Assembly: GCA_965198325.1 (NCBI GenBank)
Contig: CBDAPE010000019.1
Span: 310,001-374,000 of the forward strand
Source: CBDAPE01 sp965198325
Lineage (GTDB): Bacteria > Pseudomonadota > Alphaproteobacteria > UBA828 > JAPUJA01
Length of the DNA stretch: 64,000 nt
Reading direction: 5' to 3'
Part shown: piece after piece, positions 8,659 through 16,995 of the stretch
How the letters are laid out: every line of letters starts with the position of its first letter
Position numbering within the stretch: position 1 is the stretch's first letter
Program-made: the position numbers and the translations under genes
The notes under the pieces: generated by a model
The model's input: the letters and a program-made list of their open reading frames with translations, nothing else
What the model was told of the DNA's origin: nothing
Databases searched by the model: none

Positions 8659-10122
8659 ATGGCCCATATCAACTTCGTCGATACGACGCTGAGAGACGGC
8701 CATCAGAGCCTCTGGGGCATGCGCCTGCAGGTGGGCATGGCACTGCCCGTCACACCGCTCATCGACCAGGTCGGCTACGAAGTCGTCGACGTCACCGGCA
8801 GCTCGATGATGGAAGTCCTCATCCGCTACTGCCACGAAGACCCCTGGGAGGGCCTCGACCTGATCGTCGGCTCGATGCCCAACAGCCGCTTTCGCGCGGG
8901 CATGCGGTGTAACGGCATCGTCACGTTTTCAGTGACGCCCGATGCCTTGATGGATCTGTGGGTGCGCCAGCTCTGCGAGCATGGCGTGGATACCTTCTGG
9001 ATCTTCGACTGCCTGCTTCACAACATCAGCAAGACTCACCGGTTGGCCAAGGTCGCCAAGGACTATGACGCGATAGTCGTCGCAGCCCTGATGTACACGG
9101 CGAGCCCGGTTCACACCGACGCATTCTACGCGGAGAAAGCGGGTCTCTACGCCGCGAGCCCCGATGTCGACCGGCTGATTGTCTACGACACCGGCGGGGT
9201 GCTGACGCCCGAGCGGATCCGCACGCTGGTCCCCGCCGTCCAGGCCAAGGCAAATGGCAAGCCCATCGAGATTCACTCCCACAACGTCGTCGGGATTTCG
9301 CCGCTGACCTACCTCGAGGCCATCGAGCACGGCATCCGCACGATCCATACCTGCAACCCGCCGCTGGCAAACGGCCCGTCGCTCCCATCGGTTCTCACCA
9401 TGGCGCACAACGTCGAGCTCGCTGGTCATAGTCACGGCCTCGACCTATCCTTCTGCGAGCCGATCCGCGAGCATTTCGAGAAGGTCGCGAAAACCGCGGG
9501 CTTCCCGCTCGGCGTGCCCAACGAATATAACCTGTTCAACTACGAACATCAGATTCCCGGCGGCATGACCGGCACCTTCAGGAACCAGCTCGCCCAGCAC
9601 GGAATGCCGGATAAGCTCGACGCGGTGCTGCGCGAGACCGCCGTTGTGCGCCGCGAATTGGGGTATCCCGGCATGGCGACGCCGTTTTCCCAGCTCGTCG
9701 GCACCCAGGCCGTCCTCAATATCGTATCGGGCGAGCGCTATTCGGTCATTCCCGACGAAGTCATCCAGTACGCAGCCGGCCATTACGGCGACCCCGTAGC
9801 CCCGGTCGAACCGGACATCATGGACAAGATCATGAGCGCGCCCCGGGCGAAAGAGATCGCGAGCGAGCCGCCGTCCCAGCCCAGCCTCGAAGATCTGCGC
9901 AAGGAGCTGGGCAAGGCACTCTCGAACGACGAGTTGATCCTGCGCGCCCTGGTCCCTGAAACCGATATCGAGAAAATGAAGGCCGCCGGGCCCGTCAAGC
10001 GCGACTACCCCACCTTGTCGTCGCCCGAACTTGAGCAAGTCGCGGACATAATCCGCACCGTGGATGCAAAGTTCTACCAGGTCCGGCGCGACAACATGCT
10101 CCTCGAACTGCGCCGGCGCTGA
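8659..10122 (+). CDS. carboxyltransferase subunit, pyruvate/oxaloacetate carboxylase type (DRE-TIM fold)
   Basis: The 487-residue protein begins with DTTLRDGHQSLWGMRL, the substrate and metal motif of the DRE-TIM carboxyltransferases. The His-x-His metal ligands are in IEIHSHNVVG. The C-terminal third resembles the OadA PYC-OADA domain. In the family, a Lys in a KDxxG motif is carbamylated and completes the metal site. Here the aligned stretch reads LIVYDTGGVLTPERI, with Tyr in place of Lys. Either another residue substitutes, or the enzyme uses a different substrate chemistry. It lies just after the biotin carrier and probably works with it. ATG 8659 was chosen because the family motif starts seven residues later. 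Confidence 0.82.
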   Translation: MAHINFVDTTLRDGHQSLWGMRLQVGMALPVTPLIDQVGYEVVDVTGSSMMEVLIRYCHEDPWEGLDLIVGSMPNSRFRAGMRCNGIVTFSVTPDALMDLWVRQLCEHGVDTFWIFDCLLHNISKTHRLAKVAKDYDAIVVAALMYTASPVHTDAFYAEKAGLYAASPDVDRLIVYDTGGVLTPERIRTLVPAVQAKANGKPIEIHSHNVVGISPLTYLEAIEHGIRTIHTCNPPLANGPSLPSVLTMAHNVELAGHSHGLDLSFCEPIREHFEKVAKTAGFPLGVPNEYNLFNYEHQIPGGMTGTFRNQLAQHGMPDKLDAVLRETAVVRRELGYPGMATPFSQLVGTQAVLNIVSGERYSVIPDEVIQYAAGHYGDPVAPVEPDIMDKIMSAPRAKEIASEPPSQPSLEDLRKELGKALSNDELILRALVPETDIEKMKAAGPVKRDYPTLSSPELEQVADIIRTVDAKFYQVRRDNMLLELRRR

Positions 10123-10166
10123 TCGGTTGACCGGGCAAAAGAGGCGGCCCCAAGACGGCTCCTGTT

Positions 10167-10703
10167 TCAGGCCGCGGCCTGAGTCCCCCGACCTTTCAAA
10201 AAGTCGAGCATGGTCTGGGCATCGGAAACTTCGAACGGATCGTCCGGAGCGTTGTCCGCGTAACCGGGCTCAATGAAAATCTTCATTATTTCACCGTCCT
10301 CGACCAGCATCGAATAACGCCAGCTGCGGTAGCCGAAGCCTAGATTATCCTTGTCGACGAGCATGCCCATCATCCGTGTAAACCGGCCCGAGCCATCTGG
10401 CAGAAGCGTAACCTTTTCGACGCCCATATGCTTGCCCCACCGGAACATCACAAACGCGTCGTTGACCGATAGACAGATCACCTCGTCCACGCCGTGCGCC
10501 TTGAACGCATCGTGGAACTCCTCGTAACCCGGCAGGTGGGTCGAGCTGCAGGTGGGCGTGAACGCGCCAGGCAGTGCAAAGAGAACGACCCGCCGCCCTT
10601 TGAATATCTCGTCGCTGGTGCGGTCCTGCCAACGATACGGATTCGGGCCCTCCACGGTCTCATCCCGAACCCGGGTTTTGAAGGTCATCGAGGGGATTTT
10701 CAT
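10167..10703 (-). CDS. peroxiredoxin, Prx5 type
   Basis: This 178-residue peroxiredoxin carries PGAFTPTCSSTHLPGY, where the Cys of PTCS is the peroxidatic residue, and the supporting region CLSVNDAFVMFRWG. It matches the Prx5/hybrid group that reduces hydroperoxides with glutaredoxin or glutathione. No fused glutaredoxin domain follows and no second cysteine in a resolving position is obvious, so an external thiol is likely needed. It is transcribed away from the BON-domain gene, with an AT-rich 173-base gap that should hold both promoters. Confidence 0.9.
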   Translation of the reverse strand: MKIPSMTFKTRVRDETVEGPNPYRWQDRTSDEIFKGRRVVLFALPGAFTPTCSSTHLPGYEEFHDAFKAHGVDEVICLSVNDAFVMFRWGKHMGVEKVTLLPDGSGRFTRMMGMLVDKDNLGFGYRSWRYSMLVEDGEIMKIFIEPGYADNAPDDPFEVSDAQTMLDFLKGRGTQAAA

Positions 10704-10876
10704 CCTATATCTCCTTTAGATTCAGTCTGTTAAGTCGCAACTTGCGGCTTGTTCCACATAGCTTTTAATTATAATAACTATAAACTGTGGTCAAGCACTT
10801 TTCGGCGTGTCCACCGCTTTCGGTGTTTTCATGTATTATCGGCCTCTCGGCCCGCCTCGCTGACGGAGATGTCCTC

Positions 10877-11485
10877 GTGCGAACGATTGCCCTTCGCCTT
10901 ACCTTCGGAGCTATTCTTCTCTCGGCCGCCATCCCGGCGTCCCGGGCGGATATCCTCGGCGACATCCTGACCGCGCCAAAGACTCTCGTCGACCTTGCCA
11001 TCGAGGCGCGCAGCTCGGAAGACATCGTCGAGGACAACAAGATCGTGATTCGGGTCAACGAGATCATGGCGGACCTCGAAACGATAAAAGCCTCAACTGA
11101 AATTTATGAACAGCGCCTGCTGGTGACGGGGCTATTCGACGACGAAGAGCTTTATGAAGAATTCAAGAATCGAGTCGAGGATGTCGACGGTGTCGAAGAG
11201 ATTTACTGGCATGTCGTCTATATGAGTGAAGAGGAGCAGGAAGCGCGAGAGGACGAGCTGCTCGGTTGGCCCGACGCGCTTTTGCTCGACAGCAAAGTCG
11301 GTGTCAATCTGATTGCAACAGCGGGCGTCAGCGACGTGAATTTTCGGGTTGCGGCGGACGCGTTCAGCACGATCTATCTACTCGGCCGTGCCCGCTCGGA
11401 CGAAGAGATGAAGAAAGCCGTCGGCGTAGCCGAAGACACCGAAGGGGTCAAGCGCGTCCTCGACTATATCGAGGTCCGGTCTTGA
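10877..11485 (+). CDS. secreted BON-domain protein
   Basis: Starting at GTG 10877, the product has a signal-peptide-like N terminus (basic residues, a hydrophobic run and an Ala-rich end near ASRA) followed by about 175 residues. Two BON repeats are visible: one around YEQRLLVTGLFDDEELYEEF with VEDVDGVEEIYW, and a second around VNFRVAADAFSTIYLLGRA with VAEDTEGVKRVLDY. BON domains are found in periplasmic or outer-membrane-linked proteins and are thought to bind phospholipid. The frame is open further upstream to 10787, but that start would spoil the signal peptide. Likely location is the periplasm. Confidence 0.75.
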   Translation: MRTIALRLTFGAILLSAAIPASRADILGDILTAPKTLVDLAIEARSSEDIVEDNKIVIRVNEIMADLETIKASTEIYEQRLLVTGLFDDEELYEEFKNRVEDVDGVEEIYWHVVYMSEEEQEAREDELLGWPDALLLDSKVGVNLIATAGVSDVNFRVAADAFSTIYLLGRARSDEEMKKAVGVAEDTEGVKRVLDYIEVRS

Positions 11486-11590
11486 TTGTTGGCGATGGTG
11501 CCCAGGGTCACCCTTCTCCACCACTCGACAATCGGTGCATAATCCATATGATAACCGGCCCCGCCGCCCGCGATTGACGAGTGATTCGCC

Positions 11591-12835
11591 ATGGTGTCCA
11601 GTCAACCCGTTGCGCAAGATGAACCTCTGGCCCCGCTCGACGACCGTATCGCCGAGCTGATTGCGTGCCAGCCTGAGGGGTTCTCGATGCTCCCGGATTT
11701 CTATACGGATTCCAAGATCTACGAACGCGACATCGAGCGCATTTTCATGCGCCGCTGGCTGCTTGTCGGCCATGAGAGCCGCGCAGCCAACACGGGCGAC
11801 TGGTTTCTCTTCGAATTCGCAGGTGAATCCGTCATCGTCGTGCGGGGCAAGGACGGCGAGCTGCGCGCGCTGATGAACGTCTGTCGTCATCGCGGCTCCC
11901 ACGTTTGCTACGAGAAGAATGGCAATGCGAAGCTGTTCGTCTGCCCCTACCACGCCTGGTCCTACGACCTCGATGGCAAACTCAAGGCGGCGCGTCATAT
12001 GGGCAAAGAGATCGACAAAGCCGATTACGGCCTCAAGCCGGTCGCGCTCCGGGTCATCGAAGGGCTTGTCTTCGTTAATTTCTCCGACGAGCCCATCGGC
12101 ACGGCTGAACTCGAGCGCAACCTTCATGCGTCGCTCCGGCCCTACGTCTCGAATGGAGCGAAAATCGCCGCCCGTGAGACTTTCACGTTCAAGGCAAACT
12201 GGAAACTTGCTGTCGAGAACTACATCGAGTGCTACCACTGCCGGGGCGCGCACCCCGAATATGCCGAACGGCACGCCAACGAGCTGCGTGACGAAGATGA
12301 CAAGCTCGTCGAACTGAACGCCGCCATGCATGAAAAGGCGACGCAGTTTGACGTCGGTATCCGCCCCTCCGACCGCTGGGCGACACCCACGTCATCCGGC
12401 GAGGAAGGCACGCTCACGCTTCGCTACGCGCTTTACGAGGGTTATCTGACAGGGAGCGAGGACGGCGAGCCGGTTGCGCCCCTGATGGGCGAATTCAAAG
12501 ACTACGATTTAGGCGTCACCTACATTCACCTGGGACCCACCTGCTTCATCATCGCCTATCCCGATCACGTCGTTCTTTTCCGCTTCCTTCCGGTAGGCCC
12601 GGATGAGACGGTGCTCGAACTCACCTGGCTTCTCGCGCCCGACGCGCAGGCCGGCAAGAATTACGACCTCGAAAAACTCACCTGGCTGTGGATCGTGACC
12701 AGCAAATCCGACAAGGCCATTGTCGAGCACAACCAGGCGGGGGTGGAATCGCGCTTCTACGAGCCCGGTCCCTACACGCCGATGGAGGCCGACGCCATCC
12801 GCATGGGCGAGTGGTACCGAAACGAAATCCGCTAG
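11591..12835 (+). CDS. Rieske oxygenase alpha subunit, quaternary-amine type (copy 1)
   Basis: The 414-residue protein has Rieske cluster ligands in CRHRGSH and CPYHAWSYD, and a mononuclear iron site in ENYIECYHCRGAHPEY. Glu occupies the bridging position where naphthalene dioxygenase has Asp. This Glu is known from the carnitine oxygenase CntA and related quaternary-amine demethylases, so a methylated amine substrate is inferred. It is closely related to the two Rieske genes at 17.0 and 18.2 kb, sharing the GSEDG..VAPLMG and VNSRFY or VESRFYEPGPYTP stretches. No ferredoxin reductase partner is adjacent. The urease genes follow 161 bases downstream in the same direction. Confidence 0.88.
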   Translation: MVSSQPVAQDEPLAPLDDRIAELIACQPEGFSMLPDFYTDSKIYERDIERIFMRRWLLVGHESRAANTGDWFLFEFAGESVIVVRGKDGELRALMNVCRHRGSHVCYEKNGNAKLFVCPYHAWSYDLDGKLKAARHMGKEIDKADYGLKPVALRVIEGLVFVNFSDEPIGTAELERNLHASLRPYVSNGAKIAARETFTFKANWKLAVENYIECYHCRGAHPEYAERHANELRDEDDKLVELNAAMHEKATQFDVGIRPSDRWATPTSSGEEGTLTLRYALYEGYLTGSEDGEPVAPLMGEFKDYDLGVTYIHLGPTCFIIAYPDHVVLFRFLPVGPDETVLELTWLLAPDAQAGKNYDLEKLTWLWIVTSKSDKAIVEHNQAGVESRFYEPGPYTPMEADAIRMGEWYRNEIR

Positions 12836-12996
12836 CCGTCTTCGATGCGCCTTGCCCGCGAGGCGCCAACCACCCTACGCTAGAAAAATCAGTGGGACGG
12901 TCGGAACCGTCCCTGCCAGCCCCGCAGGCGCGCCATTGCGGCGCCCAGACCGCATGTCCGCGCTGCTCGGGCCGATCCGAGGGGAGACGCGACATC

Positions 12997-13698
12997 ATGA
13001 TGCTCACACCGACCGAACAGGAACGCCTGACCATTTTCACGGCGGCGGAGATCGCCCGCCGGAATCTCGCCCGGGGGATCAAGCTCAGTCAGCCGGAAGC
13101 CGTGGCCTATATTTGCGACGAGGTGATGATGGGCGCGCGCGAAGGCCGCCGCCTCGCGGATCTCATGGCCTATGGCAGCACGCTGTTGACGAGCGACGAT
13201 GTGCTCCCCCGGGTAGCCCAGCTTGTCCCGCTAATCCAGGTCGAGGGCATGTTTCCCGACGGCGCCAAGATGATCAGCATCCACGAGCCGATCAAGCCGG
13301 GCAAAAGTGATGATCCGGCGAATCGAGAGTCCACGCCCGGCGAAATAATCACGCCCCAGGGCGATGTCGAACTCAACGCCGGGCGAAACCGCGCCAGCGT
13401 CAGAGTGACCAATACGGGCGACCGCGCGGTTCAGGTCGGCAGTCATTTCCACTTTTTCGAAGCCAACAAGGCGCTCGAATTCGACCGCGCCGAAGCCTTT
13501 GGCGCGCGCTTGGACGCTCCGTCCGGAACGGCGGTGCGTTTCGAGCCCGGCGAATCGAAGCAGGTCGACCTCGTCGCCTTTGGCGGCACAGGCGAGATCA
13601 CCGGGTTCAACGCCCTGACCGATGGATCGGTTCATTCCGACGAGGTCCGGGGAAAAGCCATCGAGCGCGCCCGCGCCCGGGGCTTCAAGGGCGCCTGA
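12997..13698 (+). CDS. ureAB: fused urease gamma-beta subunit
   Basis: This 233-residue protein joins UreA and UreB. Residues 1-100 match the gamma subunit (LTPTEQERLTIFTAAEIAR, then EVMMGAREGRRLADLM). Residues 115-233 match the beta subunit (TPGEIITPQGDVELNAGR, VQVGSHFHFFEANKALEF, RFEPGESKQVDLV). Fused gamma-beta urease subunits are known in several bacteria. Urease hydrolyses urea to ammonia and carbamate. Start choice is ATG 12997 or 13000; the upstream open frame is a shadow. The alpha subunit follows after 14 bases with a GAGGGAGAA site. The nickel-loading genes ureDEFG are not in the window. Confidence 0.92.
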   Translation: MMLTPTEQERLTIFTAAEIARRNLARGIKLSQPEAVAYICDEVMMGAREGRRLADLMAYGSTLLTSDDVLPRVAQLVPLIQVEGMFPDGAKMISIHEPIKPGKSDDPANRESTPGEIITPQGDVELNAGRNRASVRVTNTGDRAVQVGSHFHFFEANKALEFDRAEAFGARLDAPSGTAVRFEPGESKQVDLVAFGGTGEITGFNALTDGSVHSDEVRGKAIERARARGFKGA

Positions 13699-13712
13699 GG
13701 GAGAATCGGACA

Positions 13713-15422
13713 ATGGCAACAATGACCCGTAAGGCCTATGCCGCGATGTTCGGCCCAACGACGGGCGACTGCGTCCGGTTGGGCGATAGCGCCCTGCTCG
13801 CGGAAGTCGAGCACGATCACACAGTTTACGGCGACGAGTGCATGACCGGCGGCGGCAAGACCGTGCGCGACGGCATGGCAATTTCGACCCGGACGAAGGT
13901 CGAAGGCGCGCTCGACCTCCTGCTCGAGAACGCGCTCGTTATCGATCCTGTTATCGGCATCGTAAAGGGCGATATCGGCGTCAAGGACGGCAAGATCGTC
14001 GGCATCGGCAAGGGCGGCAACCCGGCGACCATGGACGGCGTCGACGATGCACTCGTCGTTGGCAACGCGACGAGCGTGGAATGCGCCGAAGGGTTGATCG
14101 TCACGCCCGGTGGCATCGACGTCCATGTCCATTTCATTGGCGCGGATCAATGCCGTCACGCGATCAGCGCCGGCCTGACCACCATGATCGGCGGGGGCAT
14201 GAATCATCCGTTTATCGTCGTGGATCAGGGCAGCCCGATCGACATCTTTCGCATGCTGCGCGCGTGCGAGGCTTTTCCCCTGAACTTCGGATTCTTCGCC
14301 CGGGGCAGCTCGCACACGCCCGAGGCGATCCGCGAATTGATGAATTGCGGTGTCATCGGTGTGAAGATCCATGAAGATTTCGGCGCCCCTCCTGCGGTCA
14401 TCGACACCTGTCTCAGGGTCGCGGACGAGCTCGATTTCCAGGTCCAGCTTCACACCGATACGCTGAACGAATCCGGGTTCTACGAAGATACCCTCGCCGC
14501 GATAGCTGGGCGCACGATCCACATGTATCACACCGAAGGCGCCGGCGGCGGCCATGCGCCGGACATCATCCGCTGTAACGGCGAACCGAACTGCCTGCCC
14601 TCCTCGACCAACCCGACCAACCCCTACACGGTCAACACGTTCGATGAGCATCTCGACATGACGATGCTGGGTCACATGTTGCGGCCGGACATCCCCGAGG
14701 ATGTCGCACATGCGGAAAGCCGTATTCGTCCCCAATCCATCTCGGCCGAGGACGTGCTCCACGACATGGGTGCGATTTCCATGCTGGGCTCGGACAGTCA
14801 GGGAATGGGGCGGGTCAACGAGGTCATTACACGAACCTGGCAGCTTGCCAGCAAGATGAAGGATCAGCGCGGCCGCCTTCCCGAAGAGACGACGCGAATG
14901 GCCGATAACGAGCGGATCAAGCGCTACATCGCGAAATACACCATCAACGCGGCCCGGACCTTCGGTATCGATGCCTATATCGGCTCCATCGAGCCCGGCA
15001 AGATGGCCGACCTGGTTGTCTGGCAGCCCTCTCATTTCGGCGCCAAACCGTACGCGGTCTTCAAGGCGGGCTATTGCGTCTGGTCCATGATCGGCGACGG
15101 CGCGGCATGCCTCAACGAAGTCGAACCGGTCATCGCCCGCCCCTCATGGGGTGCCTACGGCGATGCGCCCAGAAGCTGCTGTGCAAATTTCGTCCATTCC
15201 TCGGCACTCGATAGCGACGTTGCCGGGCGGGCGCAGTTGGGCAAGGAAATGCTGCCGCTTCAGGGCACCCGGACTCTCACCAAGGCCGATATGATGCATA
15301 ACGACCTCTGCCCCGAAATCCGGGTCAATTCCCAGACTTTCGAGGTCTTCGTCGACGGCGAACTCGCGACCTGCGAACCCGCCGAAGAACTGGCTCTTGC
15401 GCAGAGCTACTTCCTGCGCTGA
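13713..15422 (+). CDS. ureC: urease alpha subunit, divergent flap
   Basis: At 569 residues this is full length for UreC. The nickel-site residues are recognisable: HVHF, the carbamylated Lys in GVKIHEDFG, the His of QLHTDTLNE, HTEGAGGGHAPD, and the Asp of GSDSQGMGR. The mobile flap differs. Most ureases have CHHL at the catalytic Cys and His, and here it reads GHML, so the Cys is Gly, the first His is kept and the second is Met. The Cys is not strictly essential in known enzymes, and the retained His is the more important residue. Activity is plausible. The C terminus SYFLR is also unusual compared with the common YFLF. Confidence 0.92.
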   Translation: MATMTRKAYAAMFGPTTGDCVRLGDSALLAEVEHDHTVYGDECMTGGGKTVRDGMAISTRTKVEGALDLLLENALVIDPVIGIVKGDIGVKDGKIVGIGKGGNPATMDGVDDALVVGNATSVECAEGLIVTPGGIDVHVHFIGADQCRHAISAGLTTMIGGGMNHPFIVVDQGSPIDIFRMLRACEAFPLNFGFFARGSSHTPEAIRELMNCGVIGVKIHEDFGAPPAVIDTCLRVADELDFQVQLHTDTLNESGFYEDTLAAIAGRTIHMYHTEGAGGGHAPDIIRCNGEPNCLPSSTNPTNPYTVNTFDEHLDMTMLGHMLRPDIPEDVAHAESRIRPQSISAEDVLHDMGAISMLGSDSQGMGRVNEVITRTWQLASKMKDQRGRLPEETTRMADNERIKRYIAKYTINAARTFGIDAYIGSIEPGKMADLVVWQPSHFGAKPYAVFKAGYCVWSMIGDGAACLNEVEPVIARPSWGAYGDAPRSCCANFVHSSALDSDVAGRAQLGKEMLPLQGTRTLTKADMMHNDLCPEIRVNSQTFEVFVDGELATCEPAEELALAQSYFLR

Positions 15423-15621
15423 AGGCTGGCGCCGCCCGCAACCGCCTTGGAGGCTCACGACCACTCGATGGGATCGAAAGGGCTTGGCAAAGCCGGTCGA
15501 TTGCTCCCACCGGGTAAATGAATGATCATGGATTTCCACTGGGGTCATTGGATGTCCGAACGTTCTGTTTTGCCATCCTTCGGACCAACGCCGGAAGCGT
15601 GCAACTGCAAGGGTAAAGAAC

Positions 15622-16788
15622 ATGTCTGTCTGCATCGTGGGCTGGGCTCACACACCGTTTGGCAAACTCGAAAACGAGGATTCGGAATCGCTCATCGTGC
15701 AGGTCGCACGACGAGCGGTGGCTGACGCGGGCCTCGAATTCGACGATATCGACGAGATCTTTCTTGGCCAGTACGGCGGCGGGTTCGATTCCCAGGGTTT
15801 TCCGTCCTCGCTCGCCCTGCAAGCCGATCCGGCTCTTCGCTTCAAACGGACGACCCATGTCGAAAATGCCTGTGCAACGGGCTCGGCCGCGATCCATCTG
15901 GGGATCCGAAGCCTCGAGGCCAAGGCAGCGCGTTTCGTGTTGGCCATCGGGGTCGAGAAGATGACCTCGACGGACCGGGACCGCATCCAGGAAACCCTGC
16001 TGAGCGGTTCCTACCTCAAGGAGGAAGGCGACATCGAGGGTGGTTTCGCCGGCGTTTTCGCCCAGCTGGCGCAAGCGTATTTTCAGCGCTTCGGCGACGT
16101 AAGCGACGCCATGGCGCGGATCGCAGCCAAGAACCACGGCAACGGCGCCGTCAATCCCCATGCCCATATACGCAAGGACCTGGGTTTCGAATTTTGCTCC
16201 ACGGTTTCGGACAAGAACCCGATGGTCTCCGAGCCGCTGCGGCGGACCGACTGCTCCATGGTATCGGATGGCGCAGCGGCGGTCGTTCTCACCGACACCA
16301 ACACCGCGCTCGGCCGTGACAAGGCCGTCGTCTTTCGGGCCGCGCAGCAGGTCAACGATTTCCTGCCCATGAGCCGGCGCGACGTCGTGCTCTATGAAGG
16401 GCCGGAGCGGGCTTGGCGACAGGCGTACGAAGAGGCGGGTATCGCTGTCGACGATCTCGATTTCGCCGAAGTCCACGACTGCTTCACGATTGCCGAACTG
16501 CTGATCTACGAGGCCATGGGGCTTACGGCCAAGGGGGACGGCGCCCGCGCCATCGACGAAGGCTGGACCGAGAAAGACGGGCGCCTGCCGGTTAACCCGT
16601 CAGGCGGTCTAAAGGCGAAGGGTCACCCCATCGGCGCGACCGGCGTCTCCATGCATGTCGTTTCGGCGATGCAGCTCGCCGGCCAGGCAGGCGACATGCA
16701 GATCCCCGATGCGGGGCTCGGCGCGGTCTTCAACATGGGCGGCTCCGGGGTCGCGAACTACGTGAGCATCCTCGAACGGTTGCGTTAG
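15622..16788 (+). CDS. thiolase-family acyl-CoA acetyltransferase (SCP-x type)
   Basis: The 388-residue thiolase starts MSVCIVGWAHTPFGK and has the nucleophilic Cys in HVENACATGSAA. The C-terminal catalytic part includes EVHDCFTIAELL and NPSGGLKAKGHPIGATG. The architecture is that of the SCP-2 or lipid-transfer-type thiolases, in which the second Cys of ordinary thiolases is replaced by the HDCFT motif. The gene lies between the urease and two Rieske genes in the same direction. Substrate is unknown. No partner DUF35/OB-fold protein, often present with this type, is seen beside it. Confidence 0.88.
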   Translation: MSVCIVGWAHTPFGKLENEDSESLIVQVARRAVADAGLEFDDIDEIFLGQYGGGFDSQGFPSSLALQADPALRFKRTTHVENACATGSAAIHLGIRSLEAKAARFVLAIGVEKMTSTDRDRIQETLLSGSYLKEEGDIEGGFAGVFAQLAQAYFQRFGDVSDAMARIAAKNHGNGAVNPHAHIRKDLGFEFCSTVSDKNPMVSEPLRRTDCSMVSDGAAAVVLTDTNTALGRDKAVVFRAAQQVNDFLPMSRRDVVLYEGPERAWRQAYEEAGIAVDDLDFAEVHDCFTIAELLIYEAMGLTAKGDGARAIDEGWTEKDGRLPVNPSGGLKAKGHPIGATGVSMHVVSAMQLAGQAGDMQIPDAGLGAVFNMGGSGVANYVSILERLR

Positions 16789-16995
16789 CTGCTGCAAAAC
16801 CGATGAGCCGGCGCCGGCCGTAGGAAAATGTCGATATTTCGATCTCGAAAATCTGATTGCCCGCGCGCCATCGGACGACCATATTTCCCCGCAGAACCAG
16901 TGCGCGAGGACGTGTTGAACGGCGGGCGTCAGGGCAAAATGGGGTGTGCCGTACACATTGACGGGCCCCGCCCGGCGAGCCACGGGAGTCCTGTC

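Noticed and set aside
13632..15035. Long reverse-strand open frame opposite ureC
   Set aside because: The forward frame is clear urease with all ligands. The reverse frame lacks motifs.
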